Origin: Methanobrevibacter ruminantium
GTDB taxonomy: Archaea > Methanobacteriota > Methanobacteria > Methanobacteriales > Methanobacteriaceae
Assembly (NCBI RefSeq): GCF_016294135.1
Contig: NZ_JAEDCO010000035.1
Location: 1 to 15,152, forward strand
Length of the DNA stretch: 15,152 bases
Direction: 5' to 3'
This document shows positions 1 to 5,912 of the stretch, one piece after another. The notes under the pieces were generated by a model. The model did not search any database and was not told the DNA's origin. It saw only the letters and a list, made by a program, of their open reading frames with translations. Both the position numbers and the translations under genes were made by a program. Position 1 is the first letter of the stretch, and the number at the start of each line of letters is the position of its first letter.

Positions 1-51
1 AAAAAAAATTATAAAAAATAAGAAATTAGCCAATAATACGGGGATTAATCA

Positions 52-617
52 ATGAAAGAAATTGAGAAAATGCAAGCGGGATTGGAATATTGTTATGACG
101 ATGAAGATATTTCAATGATGAAGTTGCATGCCATAGAAAATGCAAACGTATTTAATTCTCTCGCAGAAGATGATTTGGACAAATAGCATGAGGTATTATC
201 CGAGATTTTAGGTTCTGTTGGTGAAAAGGTATGGATTGCAAAGCGATTCTGCTTTGATAATGGCAAAAACATTTTCATCGGCAACAATTTTACTGGAAAC
301 TTCAACTTGACAATACTTGACATCAAAGAAGTCTACATTGGAGATAATGTAATGATTGGTCCAAATAATACTATAACAACAGTTGGCCATCCATTATCCC
401 CTAAAAAAAGACATGGCCATTTAGCACAGGCCTCTTAAATCAAAATTGGAAATGACGTATGGTTAGGTGCAAATGTGACAATTCTTCCAGGAGTGACCAT
501 GGAAATAATGTGGTTGTTGGTGCTGGTGCAGTGGTCAGCAAAGACATTCCTAACAATTCCCTTGCACTTGGAGTTCCTGCGAGAGTTGTTAAAAAATTGG
601 AAAATGATATTGATTGA
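52..617 (+). pseudogene. Broken maltose/galactoside O-acetyltransferase (left-handed beta-helix, LacA/Maa family)
   Basis: The family transfers acetyl groups from acetyl-CoA to sugars in the cytoplasm. The N-terminus (MKEIEKMQAGLEYCYDDED) matches the Maa/NodL/LacA cap. The hexapeptide-repeat region, the catalytic His of TVGHP (codon 388-390, about residue 113, where Maa/LacA have it) and the C-terminal ALGVPARVVKKL are all recognisable. Three lesions break it: TAG at 184-186, TAA at 436-438, and loss of one base just after 500, where 'accatggaaat' would read Thr-Ile-Gly-Asn if one T were restored. After that point the homologous frame continues to TGA at 615-617. The repaired length would be about 188 residues, normal for the family. 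It is the only plus-strand gene and has no clear Shine-Dalgarno site. Family identity is secure; the original sugar substrate cannot be told. Confidence 0.85.
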
Positions 618-674
618 TTAAAAAAATAATAAAAAATGATTTAAAAAAAAGGAGGAATATAAAAATAAAAAATA

Positions 675-692
675 GGTTAAGTTTTAACTTAA
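675..692 (-). terminator. Candidate terminator hairpin after the metal ATPase gene
   Basis: The arms gttaagtt and aacttaac pair perfectly over 8 bp with a 2-base loop, about 12 bases past the ATPase stop codon. On the minus strand they are followed by T-rich runs (640-672), as expected for archaeal oligo-U termination. The hairpin is visible; its function is inferred. Confidence 0.45.
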
Positions 693-703
693 CAAAAATT
701 TTT

Positions 704-3322
704 CTAGAATAATGGGTCTTTCACTCTAGCAATTCTAAATGAATTTAATATAACCACTAAAGTTAAACCCATGTCACCTATACCAACAGACATCATCAAT
801 GTAATTAATCCTAATATTGCAAGGATTACAAAGAGAGCCTTTACGAAAATGGATAGTGAAATGTTTTGTTTAATAATATTCATTGTCTTTTGGCTTAAAC
901 TGAATAGGTAAGGCAACTTGCTGATATCATCCTGCATTAGAGCCACATCAGCGGTTTCAATAGCTACATCTGAACCTGCTGCACCCATTGCAATTCCGAT
1001 GTTTGCACGTGCCAATGCTGGCGCATCGTTGATACCGTCACCAACCATAGCAACATCACCGAACTTGTTACGGATAGTGTCAACAATATTCAATTTATCC
1101 TCCGGTAAAAGGTCTGAATAGACATAGTCGAGACCTATTTCATTTGCAACCTTATTTGCAGCCATCTTATTGTCACCGGTAAGCATAATTGTCTTTACGC
1201 CTTGGTCCTTAAGGTCTTTTATTACTTCTGCAGCATTATCTCTGATCTTGTCAACTACAGTTAAACCTGCAATTACTCCATTTTCATCACCAATGAATAC
1301 CAAAGTTTTTCCTTCAGAAGTATAACTATTGATTTCCTCTCTTGAAACATTGAACTCACTTCCTTCAATCAATGACTCATTTGCGGCATAGTAACGTTTT
1401 CCATCAACGGTACCGACAATTCCCTTACCTGGAATGTTCTTGAAATCTTCAATCTCATCAAAACTTATTTCATTAATTCCTGCATAATCAACGATTGCCT
1501 GAGCGATTGGGTGAGAAGAACTGTGTTCCAATGAAGCAGCTATTCTTACAATCTCTTCTTCACTGTAAGCATCATTTATAACATTTATATCACTTAATGC
1601 AAGCTTTCCTTCAGTTAAGGTTCCTGTCTTATCAAAGATAACCGCTTTAACATTACGCATTTCCTCTACATATGTACTTCCCTTGATAAGAACTCCCTTT
1701 CTGGTAGATGAAGTGATTGCTGATACCATTCCTATTGGAGTGGAGATTAAAAATGCACAAGGACATGAAATTACCATAATTGAAAGTGCCTTATAAACCC
1801 AATCTACCAAGTTCTGACCAAAGAAGAGTGGAGGTATAAATGCTACACAGGCAGAAATGACTATCATTAAAGGAGTGTAATATTTGGAAATACGTTCCAC
1901 CAATGTTTCTGTAGTGGATCTGTTCAATTGTGACCTTTTAACAAGAGTTACAATTTTTGAAATTACTGAGTCCTTAGCTTCTTTGCTAACCACCATTTCA
2001 AGATATCCGTCTTCATTTACAGTACCTGAAAAGACCGCATCACCGACGGTTTTTGTTACAGGAAGACTTTCACCAGTGATTGAAGCTTGGTTTATGGAAG
2101 ATGTACCATATACAATATTTCCATCCAAAGGAACTTTATTTCCCGGTCTGATGATGACAATTTCACCTATTTTTACTTTGTCAACATTACGAACTTCCTC
2201 TCCATCGTCAACTTTGACTCTTGCAGTTTCTGGAGCCAATTCAACCAATGACTTGATTGAACGTTTTGCACGAAGTTCAGCATAATCCTCGAGGAATTCC
2301 GCTATATAGTATAATAATGCAACTGCTGCCCCTTCTTCACCGTGTCCGATAATGAATGAAGCTATACATGCAATCACCACAAGAAGTGCCGGTCCAATGG
2401 TATGACGTTTTACAAGTGAGTTATAAGCCATTACAGCTATTTCATAACCTGCTATAATAGCAGCAATCATGTAAATTATTGTAACAATGGTCATGTCAAA
2501 AGATAAGTATTCAAGTATATGTCCTGCTATAAATAGGATTCCGCTTGAAACCATGATTTGAATAGGCCTATTTGAGAGGAGAGGTTTTCCTTCTGCAATA
2601 AGGTCTTCATCCCCATGGCTGTGGTCATGTCCATGTCCGTGGTCATGGTCATCATCTGCACAATCAGAGCACGCACAAAGTGAGAAATCGTCATCATCAT
2701 GGTCATGATGGTGATGATCATGGTCACGGTCGTGTCCATGGTCATGATGGTCATGGTCATGACAACCGCAATCAGGGTCTTCACAAGAATCTCCCACTAC
2801 TTTAGGACTATGGTCGTGTTCATGATGATGCTCATGGCTATGTTCATGCTCATGCTCATGTTCGTGATCGTGTTCATGATGATGCTCATGGCTATGTTCA
2901 TGCTCATGCTCTTCTTCATCATGACAATCATCGTCATCACAGCCACATCCACAGGACTCTTCATGATGCTCTTCCTCATGGTCATGATGGTCATGATCAT
3001 GGTCGTGCTCATGATGGTCATGTCCATAATGGTGATGCTCATGATTGTGGCCGTGATGATGGTCATGGTCATCATCTGCACAATCAGGGCAACCACAAAG
3101 ACTTATATCAACATCCTCATCATAATCTATCTTTTCTCCATGATCGAAAACACTTAAGTCAGTGCTTTTCTGATAATCCTTCAATAACTGCTTATTGTAA
3201 TGCTTTTCATTCATACATTTTTCATCTTCGCAGTCAGGATCAAAACAAATATGATTGTAATGTTCAGGATTAAAGCATTCCTCTTCATTACAATCAGGAT
3301 CATAACATTTATTTTTTACCAT
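704..3322 (-). CDS. Zn/Cd/Pb-exporting P1B-type ATPase with giant His/Cys-rich N-terminus
   Basis: This 872-residue membrane pump exports soft divalent metals at the cost of ATP. The core is complete: TGES (416-419), the metal-site CPC in a membrane helix (520-522), the phosphorylated Asp of DKTGT (564), the HP motif (604-605), TGDN (715-718) and GDGIND (761-766). Lys828 and Asp850 near the end match the Lys and Asp of the last two helices in the ZntA (P1B-2) group, which points to Zn/Cd/Pb rather than Cu. The first 240 residues hold about 62 His and 19 Cys and no recognisable HMA domain. They contain two 20-residue CxxxxCxxxxC...HYN units (6-43), two SLCxCxDCADDDHDH units (74-88 and 214-228), and His-Glu/His-Asp runs. 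The ATG is preceded by aaggtg (3328-3333). The neighbour upstream is its likely ArsR repressor, 91 bp away. Symbols such as zntA or cadA fit the group but the metal is not proven. Confidence 0.93.
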   Translation of the reverse strand: MVKNKCYDPDCNEEECFNPEHYNHICFDPDCEDEKCMNEKHYNKQLLKDYQKSTDLSVFDHGEKIDYDEDVDISLCGCPDCADDDHDHHHGHNHEHHHYGHDHHEHDHDHDHHDHEEEHHEESCGCGCDDDDCHDEEEHEHEHSHEHHHEHDHEHEHEHEHSHEHHHEHDHSPKVVGDSCEDPDCGCHDHDHHDHGHDRDHDHHHHDHDDDDFSLCACSDCADDDHDHGHGHDHSHGDEDLIAEGKPLLSNRPIQIMVSSGILFIAGHILEYLSFDMTIVTIIYMIAAIIAGYEIAVMAYNSLVKRHTIGPALLVVIACIASFIIGHGEEGAAVALLYYIAEFLEDYAELRAKRSIKSLVELAPETARVKVDDGEEVRNVDKVKIGEIVIIRPGNKVPLDGNIVYGTSSINQASITGESLPVTKTVGDAVFSGTVNEDGYLEMVVSKEAKDSVISKIVTLVKRSQLNRSTTETLVERISKYYTPLMIVISACVAFIPPLFFGQNLVDWVYKALSIMVISCPCAFLISTPIGMVSAITSSTRKGVLIKGSTYVEEMRNVKAVIFDKTGTLTEGKLALSDINVINDAYSEEEIVRIAASLEHSSSHPIAQAIVDYAGINEISFDEIEDFKNIPGKGIVGTVDGKRYYAANESLIEGSEFNVSREEINSYTSEGKTLVFIGDENGVIAGLTVVDKIRDNAAEVIKDLKDQGVKTIMLTGDNKMAANKVANEIGLDYVYSDLLPEDKLNIVDTIRNKFGDVAMVGDGINDAPALARANIGIAMGAAGSDVAIETADVALMQDDISKLPYLFSLSQKTMNIIKQNISLSIFVKALFVILAILGLITLMMSVGIGDMGLTLVVILNSFRIARVKDPLF
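2814..2911. repeat. Two 44-bp identical direct repeats inside the His-rich segment
   Basis: Bases 2814-2857 recur exactly at 2868-2911, a 54-bp (18-codon) offset, encoding the repeated HEHEHSHEHHHEHDHEH-type block. A second exact repeat, 2640-2667 and 3060-3087 (28 bp, 420 bp apart and so in frame), encodes the DCADDDHDH ends of the two SLCxCxDC units. The in-frame spacing suggests growth by internal duplication. Confidence 0.85.
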
Positions 3323-3413
3323 ATTGACACCTTAATAATAAATTATATTAAAAAAATTAAATAATTAGAAAATTAAATAATTAAAAATTTAATTGAAGAA
3401 TATCCAAAAGTTA

Positions 3414-3797
3414 TTATTCATTCAAGTGTTCCAAACCCATCTTGTAGATCATTTCCACATGAAGGTCAGTTAATGAATATCTGGCTTGTTTTCCTTCTTT
3501 CTCAAATTTGACAATATTATGTGCCCTCAATATCCTCAATTGATTTGACACTGCATTCTGATTCAAATCTAATGCTTCGCATATGTCACATACACATAAA
3601 TCCTCATAGCTCAAAAGGGAAATTATCTTAAGCCTTGTTGGATTTCCGAATATCTTAAAGAATTCTGAAAGGTCAGAATACTCATCATCAGCTAAAATAT
3701 GCTTTTTAGCTCTTTCTATTGAATCTTCGTGCGGATGAAATATTTCACACATATCATCATGTTTATTCTCTTCATTTTGTGAATTTTGATCTTGCAT
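3414..3797 (-). CDS. ArsR/SmtB-family metal-responsive repressor, CadC-like
   Basis: This 127-residue winged-helix repressor probably releases its operator when it binds Cd, Pb or Zn. The HTH covers about residues 44-110 (FGNPTRLKIISLL, then AVSNQLRIL as recognition helix). Both classic CadC metal sites can be read. The alpha3N site has Cys68 and Cys70 (DLCVCD) with Cys17 of an N-terminal CEIF segment; the next CadC cysteine is replaced here by His21. The alpha5 dimer site has Asp111, His113, His124 and Glu127 with exactly the CadC/CzrA spacing (D-x-H, then +11 and +3). The ATG is preceded by aaggtg (3804-3809). It is encoded just upstream of the metal ATPase and behind a palindrome at 3851-3872, so autoregulation together with the pump gene is likely. 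The exact inducer is inferred. Confidence 0.93.
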   Translation of the reverse strand: MQDQNSQNEENKHDDMCEIFHPHEDSIERAKKHILADDEYSDLSEFFKIFGNPTRLKIISLLSYEDLCVCDICEALDLNQNAVSNQLRILRAHNIVKFEKEGKQARYSLTDLHVEMIYKMGLEHLNE

Positions 3798-3836
3798 TTA
3801 GAACACCTTTTTATAATAATAGTTTTTACATCAACA

Positions 3837-3844
3837 TATTTAAA
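3837..3844 (-). promoter_or_regulatory. TATA box of the arsR promoter
   Basis: On the minus strand this reads TTTAAATA, the archaeal consensus, with purine-rich sequence upstream as a possible BRE. A start about 25 bp downstream (near 3815) would leave an 18-base leader that just contains the ribosome site. Confidence 0.6.
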
Positions 3845-3850
3845 TGTTTT

Positions 3851-3872
3851 CATATCATGATATTATGATATG
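3851..3872. promoter_or_regulatory. Candidate ArsR/CadC operator palindrome
   Basis: This 22-bp inverted repeat has arms catatcat-g-at and at-t-atgatatg, perfect except for one mismatched pair. It lies 6 bp upstream of the TATA box, where a bound dimer would block TFB/TBP. Size and AT-richness fit SmtB/ArsR operators. Assignment to the adjacent repressor is inference from position. Confidence 0.6.
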
Positions 3873-3894
3873 TTATTAAAAAAGTGATGAAAAT

Positions 3895-3959
3895 GAGAGA
3901 AAAGTAATAAAAAATAGAAAAAATAGCTAAAAAAAGAAAAGAGTTAAAATAAATTAACT
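3895..3959 (-). terminator. Candidate terminator after the 59-residue membrane protein
   Basis: The arms agttaa and ttaact (3942-3959) enclose a 6-base loop that overlaps the stop codon. On the minus strand several T runs of 5-7 follow (3895-3940). The rest of the 3873-3957 spacer holds nothing else visible. Confidence 0.4.
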
Positions 3960-4137
3960 ATATGAATAAGCGTAAAACAAAAAATGGGCCTATAGATGCA
4001 AGCAGGAAAAGACCTATTCCCAAAGCAGTGATATACTTTTGTTCATCCATTATTCCATTAATGATTAATAAAATGCTGAAAAATCCCAATATTAAGGGTA
4101 AAATATGAGAAAATATAATAATAAATCCATTTGCCAT
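3958..4137 (-). CDS. Small two-helix membrane protein, 59 residues, unrecognised
   Basis: The frame opens with MANGFIIIFSHILPL and ends FVLRLFI. Residues 4-27 and about 37-56 are strongly hydrophobic and look like two membrane helices joined by the polar turn NGIMDEQKYI, so both ends would sit on the same side of the membrane. I do not recognise a family. Evidence that it is a real gene: a gtgat Shine-Dalgarno core 3 bases upstream of the ATG (4141-4145), a consensus TATA box at 4189-4196 giving a leader of about 30 bases, and T runs after the stop. Codon use is ordinary for the window (GGA, ATT, TTA, CTT). It lies alone between the arsR promoter and the HisA-like gene, read in the same direction, so membership in the iron unit is possible but unsupported because it has its own promoter-like sequence. 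Confidence 0.65.
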   Translation of the reverse strand: MANGFIIIFSHILPLILGFFSILLIINGIMDEQKYITALGIGLFLLASIGPFFVLRLFI

Positions 4138-4188
4138 TTATATCACATTAATACTTTTTACAATTATATAATAATTTATTTAACTTAA

Positions 4189-4196
4189 TATTTAAA
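4189..4196 (-). promoter_or_regulatory. TATA box upstream of the 59-residue membrane protein
   Basis: The minus strand reads TTTAAATA, exact archaeal consensus, about 55 bp upstream of the ATG. In such AT-rich DNA chance matches occur, so confidence is moderate. Confidence 0.4.
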
Positions 4197-4272
4197 TTTA
4201 AGCAGAGAAATAGCAAAATAAAAATTTAAAAATAAGATTCAATTAAGTTTTAAAATTTAGAAATAAAAGCAA

Positions 4273-4968
4273 TCAGAAATTGCTGATATTTATTTCACCT
4301 TTATGCAAAGCAGTTCCAACCAAAGCCTTTTTGATTCCCAATTCATTGATTAAAGGAATTTCATCTTTAGTTATTCCGCCACCTAAAATGATTTTATCCT
4401 TGAATTCCTCAAACTTGTCAAGCAATTCCTTATTGAAACCGGCTTCTGTTCCAACTGAAGAGATGTCTAGCAAGATTATTTCATTTGGATCAATCCTTCT
4501 CAAGATTTCCTTAAATCCTTCCAAATCCAAATCCATGTGTTTAGTGTACAATTCATTGTCCTTTACATCTACACTTACAATGATTCTTTCCTTCGGATAC
4601 TTTTCAAAGATCTTTTCAAGCTCTTCAATTGATTCTAAAGTTTCAGTAGCTACAATGATTTTATAAGCGAAATCTAGCATGAACTCAAAGGTTTCAAGAT
4701 TATCTACACCTACATCCACAATAACAGGCAAAATGGTATTGACTTCCTTTATCTTATAAATATTATGATTTCCGTTTCTTTCAATGAGGTCCAAATCAGC
4801 TATATACATCTCTTTTGCATTAGCCCTTTTCAATGAGTTGGCTATTTCCACAGGGTCAGATGAAGATGCATAAATGGTTTGCAAAGGAGTGTAAGTGTCT
4901 CTATTGCCGCTTTTACCAGATACTGCAACAGAATTCATTAAATCTAAAACAGGAATAATCTCTAACAT
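4273..4968 (-). CDS. HisA-like (proFAR isomerase-related) TIM-barrel protein
   Basis: This 231-residue (beta/alpha)8 barrel belongs to the archaeal and methylotroph group described as related to the histidine enzyme HisA, not to HisA proper. It has the first-strand Asp (IPVLDLM, Asp9), the mid-barrel Asp (VSVDVKD, Asp134), and the phosphate-binding loops LGGGIT (195-200) and ALVGTALHKG (216-224). A phosphorylated sugar-like substrate is therefore expected; the reaction is unknown to me. A strong ggtga precedes the ATG with 4 bases between, and the gene starts 38 bp after the DtxR-type gene, so it is probably the last gene of the iron transcript. A metabolic role in coenzyme synthesis is possible but not shown by the sequence. 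Confidence 0.8.
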   Translation of the reverse strand: MLEIIPVLDLMNSVAVSGKSGNRDTYTPLQTIYASSSDPVEIANSLKRANAKEMYIADLDLIERNGNHNIYKIKEVNTILPVIVDVGVDNLETFEFMLDFAYKIIVATETLESIEELEKIFEKYPKERIIVSVDVKDNELYTKHMDLDLEGFKEILRRIDPNEIILLDISSVGTEAGFNKELLDKFEEFKDKIILGGGITKDEIPLINELGIKKALVGTALHKGEINISNF

Positions 4969-5006
4969 GTTTTCACCATATTACCATTATTTTTGATAAT
5001 TATAAG

Positions 5007-5630
5007 TTATTCATCTAATTTTATAAATATTTCGTTAGCCAATTCCTTGTCTACAGCAAGCTGGGTGTTTCCTAATTGGAAGACATAATTAGGGAATTTT
5101 TGGATTAAGCAAATTCTAGACCCTGGAATAAGACCTAAATTCATGATTTTTCTTAATTTACGGGCGTCTTCTGTTTTAATGTGTGAAACTTCACCTGATT
5201 CTCCACTGTGACAAGAGACTAAAGGTACGGAATATTCGTTTCCTAAATCATTATCACTATCCCCTTTAGGAATTGGATTGTTGTGAGGACAGTTTTCAGG
5301 GTTTCCTAAGATTCTGCATATATTGTCTTCAACCTCTTCACTCATTACATGCTCAATCTGGTCTGCCAATTCTTCCATTTCTTCCATATCTGCTAAAAAC
5401 AAGTCTGCTACAACCTTTTCCGCAATCCTATGTTTTCTAACCAATGACCTTCCCAAACGTTCACCACTTTCAGTTAAATTGACAAAACCATCTTCAATCT
5501 TGACATACTCCTTTTTAGCCAATAATTCAATATCATCCTTATTGAATTCATCAATGACCAATTTCTCTTCCTTTTCAAATTCTCTAACCCAGATATCACG
5601 CAAATAATGTTCAATTTCACTTTTTTCCAT
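5007..5630 (-). CDS. DtxR/IdeR-family metal-dependent regulator with C-terminal FeoA/SH3 domain
   Basis: This 207-residue protein probably senses Fe(II) (or Mn) and controls iron uptake. After an N-terminal winged helix (1-55) comes the dimerisation and metal domain starting RKHRIAE. Ligand positions of DtxR read here as His67, Glu71, Glu86 (His in DtxR), Asp90 (Cys in DtxR), Glu93 and His94 (EHVMS). CPHNNPIP closes the domain, and residues about 135-207 form an SH3/FeoA-like domain (LGLIPGSRICLI). The stretch between YLRDIW and RKHR is 10 residues shorter than in diphtheria DtxR, so the HTH is abbreviated. Start choice: ATG at 5630 has ggtg (5637-5640) with a 6-base spacer; a TTG (5642) and the GTG that is part of that ggtg are in frame upstream but would destroy the site. 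It follows the small cysteine protein by 23 bp. Confidence 0.88.
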   Translation of the reverse strand: MEKSEIEHYLRDIWVREFEKEEKLVIDEFNKDDIELLAKKEYVKIEDGFVNLTESGERLGRSLVRKHRIAEKVVADLFLADMEEMEELADQIEHVMSEEVEDNICRILGNPENCPHNNPIPKGDSDNDLGNEYSVPLVSCHSGESGEVSHIKTEDARKLRKIMNLGLIPGSRICLIQKFPNYVFQLGNTQLAVDKELANEIFIKLDE

Positions 5631-5653
5631 TTTAAACACCAAATTGTTAGAAA

Positions 5654-5863
5654 CTATTTAATCATGCTTTTAATCTTTTTAAAACTGTCTTCTATAAACT
5701 TATAGGATTTGGATTCCGGTAGAATCTCATATCCGCAATTGGGACATTTTACTGTTTTGCAATTAATAGGGCATGAATCACAGCTGATCCCATCACACTT
5801 TTGAAATGTGAAACCGCAGAATTCACATTTGATTATTTGATCTTTCATCTTATTTTCATCCAT
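5654..5863 (-). CDS. Small eight-cysteine protein between feoB and the DtxR-type gene, possible Feo accessory
   Basis: This 69-residue soluble protein has eight cysteines at 13, 16, 23, 28, 31, 35, 40 and 43: CEFC and CPNC knuckles of a zinc-ribbon type flank CxxxxCxxCxxxC. It could bind one or two Zn ions or an Fe-S cluster. The C-terminal third is basic and helix-like (YKFIEDSFKKIKSMIK). It starts 49 bp after feoB and ends 23 bp before the DtxR-type gene, all on one strand. By position it may play a FeoC-like part, which is inference; it does not resemble the E. coli FeoC sequence. The ATG is preceded by gggg (5871-5874), a weak ribosome site. I recognise no named family. Confidence 0.8.
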   Translation of the reverse strand: MDENKMKDQIIKCEFCGFTFQKCDGISCDSCPINCKTVKCPNCGYEILPESKSYKFIEDSFKKIKSMIK

Positions 5864-5912
5864 TTCAAAACCCCATTAATTAAAAAAAACATTAAGAATA
5901 TTAACTTAAAAT

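Noticed and set aside
651..656. Plus-strand ggagga resembling a ribosome site
   Set aside because: No start codon with an open frame follows; it lies in the tail region between convergent genes.
2699..3157. Open frames on both strands across the His-rich segment (Met/Val-rich, up to 152 codons)
   Set aside because: They are frame shadows of the CAT/GAC-type codons encoding His and Asp in the ATPase; the products are low-complexity and have no start signals.
3354..3383. 14-bp direct repeat (3354-3367 and 3370-3383) between arsR and the ATPase gene, considered as a second operator
   Set aside because: It is A/T low-complexity sequence without inverted symmetry, common in this genome.
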